DNA of 26,885 nt from Actinocrinis sp035650855 (GCF_035650855.1 NZ_DASRGV010000159.1:1-26885), one strand, 5' to 3'; positions 1 to 7,414 are shown, counted from the stretch's first letter. Made by a program: numbers and translations. Notes: a model not told the origin generated them from the letters alone.

Positions 1-137
1 GCGGACCAGGAGTGGAAGACGTGGGCCCGGTCGCGCTCGAACACCGCCTTGCCCGCGTCTGGATCGGGCCCGGTGGGATTGGACACAGCGGAGTCGGGCG
101 CGGGGAGGGAAGGCGCGGCGGGCGCGGTATCGGTCAT
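1..137 (-). CDS. Probable class III PLP aminotransferase, N-terminal fragment
   Basis: An ATG at 135-137 on the minus strand opens a frame that runs off the left edge without a stop, about 45 codons. The first 30 residues are Ala/Pro/Asp-rich; the segment then reads FERDRAHVFHSWSA. I recall the HVFHSWSAQ-type pattern from the N-termini of class III (omega-type) pyridoxal-phosphate aminotransferases annotated as 'aspartate aminotransferase family' in actinomycetes. The ribosome binding site is weak (GGAT just upstream). It is co-directional with purA and lies downstream of it, separated by a possible purA terminator. The reading frame is reasonably secure from codon use; the family call rests on a short motif recalled from memory and is tentative. 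Confidence 0.5.
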   Translation of the reverse strand, partial: MTDTAPAAPSLPAPDSAVSNPTGPDPDAGKAVFERDRAHVFHSWS

Positions 138-221
138 GCCATCCAGCGTAGGAAACGCGGATCGGGCCGCTCCATCGCCACTCTGTACGACGGGGCGGCC
201 CGATCCGGGCAGGTTGTCTAG

Positions 222-241
222 CGCGCGGGCGCCACCGCGCG
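222..241 (-). terminator. Hairpin after purA
   Basis: Perfect 7-bp inverted repeat CGCGCGG / CCGCGCG with a 6-base loop, starting about 10 bases past the purA stop codon. There is no T-tract, which is common for actinomycete terminators. It separates purA from the downstream aminotransferase fragment. Confidence 0.4.
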
Positions 242-251
242 GCGAGGGAAG

Positions 252-1535
252 CTAGAGGAAGCTGCGCAGCTGGATCGTCGCGTCCCGCTCCGGGCCTACG
301 CCGATCGCGGAGATCGGCGCTCCGGACATCTGCTCCAGCGTCCGCACGTAGCTCTGCGCGTTCGTCGGCAGGTCGGAGAAGTCCCTGGCCTTGGTGATGT
401 CCTCATCCCAGCCGGGCAGGAACTCGTAGATCGGCTTGGCGTGGTGGAAGTCGGTCTGCGTCATCGGCAGCTCCTCGTACCGCACGCCGTCCACGTCATA
501 CGCCACGCACACCGGGATGCGCTCCCAGCCGGTGAGGATGTCCAGCTTGGTGAGGAAGAAGTCGGTCAGACCGTTCACCCGCGTCGCGTACCGCGCGATC
601 ACCGCGTCGAACCAGCCGCAGCGCCGGTCCCGGCCGGTCGTCACGCCGCGCTCGTGGCCCTTTGACCGCAGCGCTTCGCCATCCGCGTCGAACAGCTCGG
701 TCGGGAACGGACCCGCGCCGACCCGCGTGGTGTACGCCTTGAGGATGCCGATCGAGCGGGTGATCTTAGTCGGCCCGATGCCTGAACCGGAGCACGCGCC
801 GCCTGTGGTCGGGTTCGACGACGTAACGAACGGATACGTGCCGTGGTCAACGTCGAGCAGCGTGCCCTGAGATCCCTCCAAAAGCACCACCTTGCCCTCG
901 TCCAGCGCCTCGTTCAGCAGCAACGACGTGTCCGCGACGTGCGGGCGCAGCCGTTCCGCGTACCCGAGGTACTCCTCGACGATGGCCTCGGCCGCGATCG
1001 CCCGCCGGTTGTACAGCTTCACCAGCATCTGGTTGCGGTCACGCAGCGCGGCGTCGACCTTCTTGGCCAGGATGCCGGGGTCGAACAGGTCCTGCACCCG
1101 GATGCCCATGCGCGAGATCTTGTCCGCGTACGTCGGCCCGATGCCGCGGCCGGTGGTGCCGATCCGGTTGCTGCCCAGGAACCGCTCGGAGACCTTGTCG
1201 ATCGTGCGGTGGTACGGCGTGATCAGGTGCGCGTTCGCGGAGATGACCAGGTTGGAGGTGTCCACGCCCCGGGCGCTGAGGCCGTCGAGCTCCTGGAGCA
1301 GCACCGCCGGGTCGATCACCACCCCGTTGCCGATCACCGGGACGCAGCCGGGGGTCAGGATGCCGGAAGGCAGCAGGTGCAGGGCGTAGGACTGGTCGCC
1401 GATGACGACGGTGTGACCCGCGTTGTTGCCGCCCTGGTAGCGCACCACGTAGTCAACGGACCCGCCGAGCAGGTCGGTGGCCTTGCCCTTTCCTTCGTCG
1501 CCCCATTGGGCGCCGACGAGCACAAGCGCTGGCAT
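252..1535 (-). CDS. purA: Adenylosuccinate synthetase
   Basis: Catalyses GTP-dependent joining of IMP and aspartate to adenylosuccinate, the first committed step to AMP; cytosolic. The 427-residue protein has the expected full length. Visible motifs are the P-loop-like GDEGKGK with catalytic Asp13, NNAGHT with His41, GTTGRGIGPTYADK, the GSQGTLLDVDHGTYPFVTSSN-type IMP loop, and TTGRDRRCGWFDA near residue 300. I chose the ATG at 1535 because homologues begin MPALVLVGAQWGDEG and because AGAGGTG lies 8 bases upstream; the frame stays open to 1601 but the extra 22 residues match nothing in the family. It is preceded by fba in the same direction, with a terminator hairpin between them, so purA probably has its own promoter in 1536-1635. 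Confidence 0.97.
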   Translation of the reverse strand: MPALVLVGAQWGDEGKGKATDLLGGSVDYVVRYQGGNNAGHTVVIGDQSYALHLLPSGILTPGCVPVIGNGVVIDPAVLLQELDGLSARGVDTSNLVISANAHLITPYHRTIDKVSERFLGSNRIGTTGRGIGPTYADKISRMGIRVQDLFDPGILAKKVDAALRDRNQMLVKLYNRRAIAAEAIVEEYLGYAERLRPHVADTSLLLNEALDEGKVVLLEGSQGTLLDVDHGTYPFVTSSNPTTGGACSGSGIGPTKITRSIGILKAYTTRVGAGPFPTELFDADGEALRSKGHERGVTTGRDRRCGWFDAVIARYATRVNGLTDFFLTKLDILTGWERIPVCVAYDVDGVRYEELPMTQTDFHHAKPIYEFLPGWDEDITKARDFSDLPTNAQSYVRTLEQMSGAPISAIGVGPERDATIQLRSFL

Positions 1536-1589
1536 TCCGGTTACACCTCTTCCGGACATAGTGAAAGCCCGGTGCAAGCGCGACCGGGC

Positions 1590-1604
1590 CTCTTGCAACA
1601 AGAG
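1590..1604. other. Small perfect inverted repeat upstream of purA
   Basis: CTCTTG-N3-CAAGAG, 55-69 bases upstream of the purA start, in the only gap where a purA promoter could lie. It could be a small operator or chance; no convincing -35/-10 pair was found around it. Confidence 0.2.
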
Positions 1605-1635
1605 CTTACCTGAGCCGGACTTTCCCGGCTACCTC

Positions 1636-1674
1636 GAAGGACGCGGCCTGGAGCAGATCCGGGCCGCGTCCTTC
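1636..1674 (-). terminator. fba terminator hairpin
   Basis: Perfect 13-bp inverted repeat GAAGGACGCGGCC (1636-1648) and its complement (1662-1674) with a 13-base loop, beginning 12 bases after the fba stop codon. The stem is long and GC-rich and lacks a U-tract, as often seen in high-GC actinomycetes. Confidence 0.75.
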
Positions 1675-1685
1675 GCGCCACCGGG

Positions 1686-2708
1686 TTACTTGATCTTGGT
1701 GCCCGCGGAGCGCAGGTCCTGGCACGCGGTCACCACGCGCTGGGCCATGCCCGCCTCGGCCGACTTGCCGTAGGCGCGCGGGTCGTAGGCCTTCTTGTTG
1801 CCGACCTCGCCGTCGATCTTCAGCACACCGTCGTAGTTCTTGAACACGTGGTCCACGATCGGCCGGGTGAACGCGTACTGGGTGTCGGTGTCCACGTTCA
1901 TCTTCACCACGCCGTAGTCCAGCGCCTCGCGGATCTCCGAGAGCAGCGAGCCGGAGCCGCCGTGGAAGACCAGGTCGAAGGGCTTGTCCTTGTTGTACTT
2001 GGCGCCGACCGCGTCCTGGATCTCCTTGAGGATCGACGGGCGCAGCTTAACGTTGCCCGGCTTGTACACGCCGTGCACGTTGCCGAAGGTGGCGGCCAGC
2101 AGGTAGCGGCCGTTCTCGCCGATGCCCAGCGCCTCGGCGGTCTTCAGCACGTCCTCGGGGGTGGTGTACAGCTTCTCGTTGATCTCGTTGGCGACGCCGT
2201 CCTCCTCGCCGCCGACAACGCCGATCTCGATCTCCAGGATGGTGCGCGCCTTCGCGGTCTGCTCCAGCAGCTCCACCGCGATCCGCAGGTTCTCGTCAAG
2301 CGGCACCGCGGAGCCGTCCCACATGTGCGACTGGAACAGCGGCTCGAGGCCCTTGGCGACCCGCTCCTGCGAGATGGCGACCAGCGGCTTCATGAAGCCG
2401 TCCAGCTTGTCCTTCGGGCAGTGGTCGGTGTGCAGCGCGATGTTGATGTCGTACTTCTCCGCGACCACATGCGCGTACTCGGCCAGCGCCCTGGCGCCGA
2501 TCACCATGTCCTTGACCGTGCTGCCGGAGAGGAACTCGGCGCCGCCGGTGGAGACCTGGACGATGCCGTCGCTCTCGGCCTCGGCGAAGCCGCGCAGCGC
2601 GGCGTTGAGCGTCTGCGACGAGGTCACGTTGATGGCGGGGTAGGCGAACCGGCCGGCCTTGGCCCGGTCGATCATCTCCGCGTAGACCTCAGGGCTTGCG
2701 ATGGGCAT
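1686..2708 (-). CDS. fba: Class II fructose-bisphosphate aldolase
   Basis: Zinc-dependent cleavage and condensation of fructose 1,6-bisphosphate with dihydroxyacetone phosphate and glyceraldehyde 3-phosphate, in glycolysis and gluconeogenesis. It is 340 residues, typical for the long class IIA form. Metal and catalytic residues are in HTDHC (His93, catalytic Asp95, His96), FGNVHG (His212) and FHGGSGS (His249); the EIEIGVVGGEEDG loop and the KMNVDTDTQYAF phosphate-binding segment are intact. The ATG at 2708 has GAGGAG about 6 bases upstream. It stands alone transcriptionally, with a strong hairpin upstream (end of the DedA gene) and another after its own stop. Confidence 0.97.
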   Translation of the reverse strand: MPIASPEVYAEMIDRAKAGRFAYPAINVTSSQTLNAALRGFAEAESDGIVQVSTGGAEFLSGSTVKDMVIGARALAEYAHVVAEKYDINIALHTDHCPKDKLDGFMKPLVAISQERVAKGLEPLFQSHMWDGSAVPLDENLRIAVELLEQTAKARTILEIEIGVVGGEEDGVANEINEKLYTTPEDVLKTAEALGIGENGRYLLAATFGNVHGVYKPGNVKLRPSILKEIQDAVGAKYNKDKPFDLVFHGGSGSLLSEIREALDYGVVKMNVDTDTQYAFTRPIVDHVFKNYDGVLKIDGEVGNKKAYDPRAYGKSAEAGMAQRVVTACQDLRSAGTKIK

Positions 2709-2772
2709 GTGGACTCCTCGAAACGATCCTGTCTCTCACCGGCCAGTCTCGCAGACCCGCCCAAGGGAATGG

Positions 2773-2818
2773 AAAAGCGGCCGTGATGTGGGATGGCTCC
2801 CACGTCACGGTCGCTTTT
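2773..2818. terminator. Strong, near-symmetric terminator between DedA gene and fba
   Basis: Two 21-base arms (2773-2793 and 2798-2818) pair with only two G-T wobbles around a TGGC loop. The outer ends are AAAA on one side and TTTT on the other, so the structure carries a T-run whichever strand is read. It lies 65 bases downstream of the DedA stop and upstream of fba, so its working direction is most likely minus. Confidence 0.85.
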
Positions 2819-2882
2819 CGGGGTCTTCGGCGCCAGGGTCGTAAGGCCCTGCGCGGGGCCGCGCGCGGCGGCGGATCAGCCG

Positions 2883-3641
2883 TTACTTGCGGTGGCGCGC
2901 TCCGGCCACGGGCAGCGGCGCCTGCTGCGCCTCCGGCGAGCGGCCGTAGTACAGCTCCTCCTGCTCCTGCTCGAAGCGCTGCAGATCGGTGAGCTCCCCG
3001 CGCTGCGCGGCCCGGCGCTCCTTGAGCATCTCAAGGCCCAGCGGGATGAGCGTGATCACCGCGACCACGGCCGCGATCGGCAGGATGGTGGTGTCGATGT
3101 TGCCCTTGACCTTCGCGCCGAGCTCGTGGCCGAGCACCAGCATCAGCTCCACCCAGAAGATGTTGCCGATGGTGCTCCACAGCAGGAACGCCCGCGAGGG
3201 CATCTCCAGCATCCCGGCCAGCGGGTTGACGAAGGTGCGCACGCCGACGATGAACCGGCTCACCAGCACGGCCTTCGCGCCGCCGTACTTGTTGAAGTAG
3301 AACTCGGCGCGCACCGCGTACTTGCGCTTGAAGAAGCGCGAGTCCGGCTTGTCGAAGAGCCTGCGGCCGAATCGCGCCCCGGTGTAGTGCCCGATCTGCG
3401 AGCCGACGATCGCGACGATCGGCGTTCCGACCAGCAGGGCCGCGTAGTTCAGGTGGGCGCCGACGAGCTTGTCTGCCGCGCTGGACGCGGCCACGCCGGC
3501 CACGAAGAGCAGCGAGTCGCCGGGCAGGAAGAACCCGATGATCAGTGCGCACTCGACGAAGATGATGGCGTAAACGCCGACCAGGCCGAACGAGCTGATC
3601 AGAGATGCCGGGTTGAGGATGCTGAGGGCGTGGAAGCTCAC
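2883..3641 (-). CDS. DedA/VTT-domain integral membrane protein
   Basis: DedA-family (SNARE-associated/VTT) inner-membrane protein of 252 residues. Members act in lipid carrier recycling (undecaprenyl phosphate or phospholipid translocation) and envelope homeostasis; the substrate here is not readable from sequence. Hydrophobic segments lie at about 15-50, 68-88, 130-172 and 180-205. The family hallmarks are visible: an acidic residue then FLPGD in the first re-entrant segment, the GARFGRRLF stretch, and SRFIVGVRTFVNPLAGMLEM, which holds the conserved arginines and proline. The C-terminal 40 residues are charged and cytosolic. The start is GTG at 3641 with no clear ribosome binding site, so the exact N-terminus is less certain. 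Confidence 0.9.
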   Translation of the reverse strand: MSFHALSILNPASLISSFGLVGVYAIIFVECALIIGFFLPGDSLLFVAGVAASSAADKLVGAHLNYAALLVGTPIVAIVGSQIGHYTGARFGRRLFDKPDSRFFKRKYAVRAEFYFNKYGGAKAVLVSRFIVGVRTFVNPLAGMLEMPSRAFLLWSTIGNIFWVELMLVLGHELGAKVKGNIDTTILPIAAVVAVITLIPLGLEMLKERRAAQRGELTDLQRFEQEQEELYYGRSPEAQQAPLPVAGARHRK

Positions 3642-3722
3642 GGCGGAAGACTACCTGTTAAAAGTGAGCCGGCGCCTTACGTCGCGTGAGGATGGGACTG
3701 ATTCGGGACATTCGCGCCGCTG

Positions 3723-3767
3723 GGCGGCCTTAGGCCCCGAGAGAATGCGGTAGCGCCTAAGGCCGCC
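3723..3767 (-). terminator. pyrE terminator hairpin
   Basis: Perfect 13-bp inverted repeat GGCGGCCTTAGGC (3723-3735) with its complement at 3755-3767 and a 19-base loop, beginning 14 bases past the pyrE stop. It lies between pyrE and the co-directional DedA gene and should insulate them. Confidence 0.7.
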
Positions 3768-3781
3768 TGATGCGCGGAAAG

Positions 3782-4354
3782 TTACAAGCCCAGATCGGTA
3801 AGGCTGAAAGCGGCGTAGTAAGGCAGACCGGCCTGGTCGATCGCCGGCTGTGCGCCGCGCTCGACGATCACCGCGACCGCGACCACCTCCGCACCCGCGG
3901 CACGTGCGGCCTCGACCGCGGTGAGCGGCGAACTACCCGTCGTGGAGGTGTCTTCGACGATAAGCACCCGCCGTCCCGCGATGTCCGGGCCCTCAATGCG
4001 CCGCTGCAGACCGTGCGCCTTCTCCGTCTTACGCACGACGAAGGCGTCGAGCTTGCGGCCGCCCACCAGCTCCGGGTGCGCGGCCGCCGCGTGCAGCATC
4101 GCCGAGGCGACCGGGTCGGCGCCGAGGGTCAGGCCGCCGACCGCGTCGAACTCGAGGTCGCGCACCAGGTCCAGCATGACGAGACCGACCAGCGGTGCCG
4201 CCGAGCCGTCGAGACCGACCCGGCGCAGGTCGATGTAGAAGTCCGCCTCCTGGCCCGAGCTGAGCGTGACCTTGCCGTGCACCACGGCCTTCGCCTTGAT
4301 CTGCGCGAGCAGTTCGGCGCGGTGCTGGCTCGCCGGGGCGAAGGTGATCGGCAT
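3782..4354 (-). CDS. pyrE: Orotate phosphoribosyltransferase
   Basis: Converts orotate plus PRPP to orotidine 5'-phosphate in pyrimidine synthesis. The 190-residue protein has the PRPP-binding signature VLIVEDTSTTGSS at 130-142, the mobile-loop residues RKTEKAHG (Lys109, Lys112, His114) and the FYIDLRRV N-terminal motif. ATG at 4354 with AAGGA 9-10 bases upstream. No other pyr gene is adjacent. A 32-base homopurine tract and a small hairpin lie 55-115 bases upstream. Confidence 0.95.
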   Translation of the reverse strand: MPITFAPASQHRAELLAQIKAKAVVHGKVTLSSGQEADFYIDLRRVGLDGSAAPLVGLVMLDLVRDLEFDAVGGLTLGADPVASAMLHAAAAHPELVGGRKLDAFVVRKTEKAHGLQRRIEGPDIAGRRVLIVEDTSTTGSSPLTAVEAARAAGAEVVAVAVIVERGAQPAIDQAGLPYYAAFSLTDLGL

Positions 4355-4408
4355 CGCGGATGGTCCTTCCGGTCGGGGCGTCCCACAAAGGATACGGATC
4401 AGCCGGAA

Positions 4409-4424
4409 CGCGGATCAGTCCGCG
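4409..4424 (-). terminator. Small hairpin between GntR gene and pyrE
   Basis: Perfect 6-bp stem CGCGGA / TCCGCG with a TCAG loop. It lies 64-79 bases past the GntR-family gene's stop and 55-70 bases ahead of pyrE. It could end the regulator transcript or be an operator-like site for pyrE. Confidence 0.35.
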
Positions 4425-4437
4425 GTACGCCCCGACC

Positions 4438-4469
4438 AGGAGGAGGGAGAGGAAAGAGAAGGGAGGGAA
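4438..4469. repeat. 32-base uninterrupted homopurine tract
   Basis: All 32 plus-strand bases are purines, with a partial mirror repeat inside 4442-4466 (outer seven bases GGAGGGA mirrored). It lies just downstream of the GntR-family gene and upstream of pyrE. On the minus-strand transcript it is a C/U-only run. Confidence 0.6.
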
Positions 4470-4487
4470 TGCGGTAAGGCGGCCGGC

Positions 4488-5378
4488 TCACAGCAGCGAG
4501 CGGGTACCGCTTCCCGCGCCGACCATCGTCGGGCGCAGCTCCACACCGGGCCGCCGACGCAGCTGCTGCGTGCGCAGCGGCGACTGGTTCGGCAAGGGCA
4601 GACCGGAGGCATTCGAAGCGTTCGATTCGGCAGCCGCCATCTCACGTCGCGTCAGATCCTCGGCGACTGGCGTGCTCTGCTGCACCGCAGGGCTCTCGAT
4701 ACCGCGGCCCGCGTCCGTACCGCGCACGATGCGCGCGTAAAGGCGTTCGGCGAGCTCCTGGGTCTTGGCCATCGCGGCCAGCCCGTCCTCCAGCGCGGCT
4801 TCCGGCGCCGGAACGTCGATCGTCTCGACGACACACCGCGCCACCTCGTTGCACGAGGCTTCAGCGAGGACCTTCCCGAACTGGTGCGCGGCCTCGCGGT
4901 AGCTGAGCACGTCGCCGGGGGAGACGTCGCTCGGCAGGCAGGCGCGCATCCGGCCGATCGCGAGGTCGAGCGCGTCGCGCTGCTCGGGCTCGATGCGCTG
5001 CGCGGCCAGGTCGGCCATCAGCATGTGCAGCGCCGTGCGCACCTCGTCGAGCTCGGTGGCCAGCGTGGCTGAGGCGCCGTACTCCAGCAGCACCGAGAGC
5101 ACCAGCGGATCCAGGATGTTCCAATCGGCCTTGGGCCGCACGGTGGTGCCGCGGCCGTGCCGGATCCGAAGGACCCGCTTCTCCTCCAGCGCCTTGAGTG
5201 CTTCGCGCAGGATGGTGCGGCTTACCGCGAACTCCTGCGCCAGCGCGGCCTCGGGCGGCAGGTCGCCGCCGGGCTGGAACTCGCCGTCCAGTATCCGCAG
5301 CAGGAGCCGTTCGATCACGGCGTTGGCCAGGCGGCTGGGCCGGACGACCCGGTGGACGTTCCACCCTTCGACGTACAT
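4488..5378 (-). CDS. GntR-family (FCD/FadR-type) transcriptional regulator with long C-terminal tail
   Basis: DNA-binding regulator of 296 residues. A GntR winged helix occupies about residues 10-75 (FQPGGDLPPEAALAQEFAVSRTILREALKALEEKRVLRIRHGRGTTV). An all-helical FCD ligand domain follows at about 85-215, starting DPLVLSVLLEYG and LDEVRTALHMLMADLAAQR. The domain keeps one expected histidine (AAHQFGKVLAEAS) but lacks the later metal-binding histidines usual in FCD proteins. Residues beyond about 225 are a low-complexity Ser/Asn/Arg-rich tail not normal for the family. I chose ATG at 5378, with AGGAG 9 bases upstream, over the GTG at 5420, which falls inside an inverted repeat. The target is unknown; autoregulation at 5401-5420 is possible. 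Confidence 0.87.
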   Translation of the reverse strand: MYVEGWNVHRVVRPSRLANAVIERLLLRILDGEFQPGGDLPPEAALAQEFAVSRTILREALKALEEKRVLRIRHGRGTTVRPKADWNILDPLVLSVLLEYGASATLATELDEVRTALHMLMADLAAQRIEPEQRDALDLAIGRMRACLPSDVSPGDVLSYREAAHQFGKVLAEASCNEVARCVVETIDVPAPEAALEDGLAAMAKTQELAERLYARIVRGTDAGRGIESPAVQQSTPVAEDLTRREMAAAESNASNASGLPLPNQSPLRTQQLRRRPGVELRPTMVGAGSGTRSLL

Positions 5379-5400
5379 ACGCTTCGGCTCCTGACTTGCA

Positions 5401-5420
5401 GTGCGCGTCCGGTCGCGCAC
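5401..5420. promoter_or_regulatory. Inverted repeat upstream of the GntR-family gene (candidate operator)
   Basis: Perfect GTGCGCG-N6-CGCGCAC placed 23-42 bases upstream of the regulator's start. The position suits autoregulation. It does not match the usual FadR-type TGGTNNNACCA core, so binding by this protein is only an inference. Confidence 0.35.
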
Positions 5421-5572
5421 AGAACGTGATGCACACAGTAGGAGCAGCGTCGAGGTGATGCCGCCGATTCAGCCGACAACCACTCGATCCGATGACAAGA
5501 CTCACTCTCCGGAGAAGACGCCCATACGGCGCCTCCGCAGCGCGAATAGCGCGGGCTGACGAGCGTGTGGGC

Positions 5573-6595
5573 TCAGCGGCGATAGTGGCGCCGCAGCGCC
5601 GCGAGCACGAAGGCCAGCGCGGCGAGCGTCGCCGTCGCGGCGCCGACGAGGAACGGGATCCAGGGCGGCAGGCTGCGGTCGCGCAGCCTGCTCCAGATGT
5701 CGTCGGGTTCCGGTTCGACCGACAAGGCCGCGTCCTCGGTCGCCAGAGCGGCTTGCTCGCCGACCGTTTCGGGCGGCTCCGGCTCCGAGGGTTCGTCGGG
5801 GTCCGGCGCCGCCTCGGACTCAGGCGTCACGAGGCGCAGCGGTGCCGGCGCTTCAGCGGCCTGCGCCTCATCGGCCGCGTCTTCGGCCGTCTCCTGCTGC
5901 GGGGGCTTGGACCAGCCGTTCGAAGGACTCGAATCCTGCGGCTCCGGCTCGGCGGGCTGGTCGGGCTGAGCCGGTGCGGAGCTGCCGTTGCCAGGCTTCT
6001 GCTGTCCTGCGGGAAGATCCCGCACCACAGCCAGCGGCGCGCGTTTCGAGCTGCGCCTGCGCGGAAGCTCGGTGTCGGGCTGCGGTTCCGTCGCTTGCGC
6101 TTCCGGAGGCGAATCGGGCAGTTCGCGCCGCTCGGAACGTTCCTGCGCGGCGGGTTTGGCCGCCGGCGAGGTCTCCGCGAGCGCGGTGAACCAGCGCTGT
6201 ACGACTCGCTGGAACGCGCTGTCCAGCGCTTCGACGGAGAGGGGAGCGGACCCCGGCGAGATGTCCAGTTGCCCGCCGACGACCACGCGGGTGCCCGGAC
6301 CGGACTGCCGCAACGCGATCTCCACGACACCTTCCACGGTGCCGCCGGCCCGGCCGAAAACCGCCTCGACTTCCAGCGAAATGCGCAGCGAGGCGGGGAC
6401 CACCTCCACAATGCGCGCGACTCCGCGGAAGGTGACGGTCTGCTCGCGGGTGCGTACCCGCAACCGCCCGGCCACGCCTTGAGCACCGGAGGCGTCGATG
6501 GAGGCGTTCGGCAGCGCGCCGATCAGACGCTCGGCATCGGTGACAGCGGGCCAGAGCAGTCGTCGGTGGACCGGGACCGTGGCCTCGTACGGCAT
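5573..6595 (-). CDS. CoxG-like SRPBCC-domain protein with C-terminal membrane anchor
   Basis: A 340-residue protein in three parts. Residues 1-145 look like a CoxG-type SRPBCC (START-like lipid-binding) fold, with the pattern VPVHRRLLWPAVTDAERLIGALPNA and repeated GxxxVxVxxxxVTFRGVARI strands. Residues 145-305 are a Pro/Glu/Ala/Ser-rich, probably disordered linker. Residues 310-335 are one transmembrane helix (PFLVGAATATLAALAFVLAAL) ending RRHYRR, so the domain is tethered to the inner membrane on the cytosolic side. CoxG proteins attach CO dehydrogenase to the membrane and handle quinone, but no cox genes are here, so the partner is unknown. I chose ATG at 6595 with GAGG 6 bases upstream; the frame is open to 6718, but that would place a 14-bp tandem repeat in coding sequence. 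Confidence 0.75.
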   Translation of the reverse strand: MPYEATVPVHRRLLWPAVTDAERLIGALPNASIDASGAQGVAGRLRVRTREQTVTFRGVARIVEVVPASLRISLEVEAVFGRAGGTVEGVVEIALRQSGPGTRVVVGGQLDISPGSAPLSVEALDSAFQRVVQRWFTALAETSPAAKPAAQERSERRELPDSPPEAQATEPQPDTELPRRRSSKRAPLAVVRDLPAGQQKPGNGSSAPAQPDQPAEPEPQDSSPSNGWSKPPQQETAEDAADEAQAAEAPAPLRLVTPESEAAPDPDEPSEPEPPETVGEQAALATEDAALSVEPEPDDIWSRLRDRSLPPWIPFLVGAATATLAALAFVLAALRRHYRR

Positions 6596-6708
6596 CGACA
6601 CCCTCACTGCTTCCGGCAGCCGCAACGGCGACGGACCGCCGTGCTCGCAGGCCAGCGTACGCCGCCGCGTCGCCGTGAGCATCGCATGGGTCGCTATCAC
6701 CTGTTTTG

Positions 6709-6764
6709 TCATCTTCACCGCGTCATCTTCACTGTGTGATCATCACCGCGTGATCGCCACCGAC
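6709..6764. repeat. Four-copy 14-bp tandem repeat upstream of CoxG-like gene
   Basis: Consecutive units TCATCTTCACCGCG (6709), TCATCTTCACTGTG (6723), TGATCATCACCGCG (6737) and TGATCGCCACCGAC (6751). The first three differ by two or three bases; the fourth is more decayed. The array lies 114-169 bases upstream of the CoxG-like start and just past the DUF2617 stop at 6788. It is clearly less GC-rich than its surroundings. Confidence 0.7.
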
Positions 6765-6787
6765 TGGTTGATCACAATGCGCGGTAG

Positions 6788-7306
6788 TCACTCCAGGCGC
6801 AGAAAGCTCAGCGTCGTCGCGATCTGGCAGTCCTGCGGATACGTATGCCAGGTCGTCCACCAGAGCCCTGCCTGCCACGGCCGCATCACGATCGCTGTCA
6901 GCGCGCCCGGCTGCCCTGGATACCGACCGACCAGTCCGTGGGCCGCGCATCGTTCGATTCCGGCGACTCGCACGCCGAATTCCGCTTCGGAGCAGGTCCG
7001 CACGTCCGACTCGATCGTGTAGCGCCAGCCGCCCAGCTCACATTCGGCCGTTCGGGGCAGCGGCACCGTGCGTTCCGGCAGGCAGGCCACCGTTTCCAGG
7101 CAGAGCGGCTCGACGCCTCCCGCCGGACCGCCGCCGCCCAGCCACACGGAGATCTGGTGCGAGGCGCCGAGCAGTCGCAGCTCCGCGCGGAACGGCGTGA
7201 GGTCGAGCCGCCGAACGGCCAGCGCGGGCTGCGGCTCCAGCTGCATCGACCAACCCAGCTCCTCGGCGCTGGTATCGCAATAAGCCGCGGTCAACTCGAC
7301 GAACAT
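6788..7306 (-). CDS. DUF2617 family protein
   Basis: Protein of 172 residues recognised from memory as DUF2617, an uncharacterised actinobacterial family. Landmarks are LGWSMQ near the N-terminus, LRLLGASHQISVW, ETVACLPE, the GLVGRYPGQPGALTAI stretch and the C-terminal WWTTWHTYPQDCQIATT, which resembles the family's WRTWHAYPQ signature. No signal peptide or membrane helix; predicted soluble. ATG at 7306 is preferred because homologues start shortly before the LTAAYCDTSAEELGW segment; the frame extends to a TTG at 7381 without family support. The ribosome binding site is weak (GGGACGG). It is divergent from the aminotransferase at 7415. Function unknown; it often sits near purA in actinobacteria. 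Confidence 0.85.
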   Translation of the reverse strand: MFVELTAAYCDTSAEELGWSMQLEPQPALAVRRLDLTPFRAELRLLGASHQISVWLGGGGPAGGVEPLCLETVACLPERTVPLPRTAECELGGWRYTIESDVRTCSEAEFGVRVAGIERCAAHGLVGRYPGQPGALTAIVMRPWQAGLWWTTWHTYPQDCQIATTLSFLRLE

Positions 7307-7414
7307 CGATCGGCACCGTCCCAGGCCGTAGGCTTCTCCCGGTGGGGGCCGTGCTGCCAGAAAAGGCGTTCTGTCTGACAAACGGCTCGCCCTGGGTCAA
7401 CGACTGGAGGACGC

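Noticed and set aside
4390..4402. 13-base word GGATACGGATCAG shared with 21998-22010 upstream of hutU
   Set aside because: A few 13-base matches are expected by chance within 27 kb; nothing else links the two sites.
5573..6595. Reading the CoxG-like gene as part of a CO dehydrogenase operon
   Set aside because: No coxM, coxS, coxL or accessory genes are adjacent.
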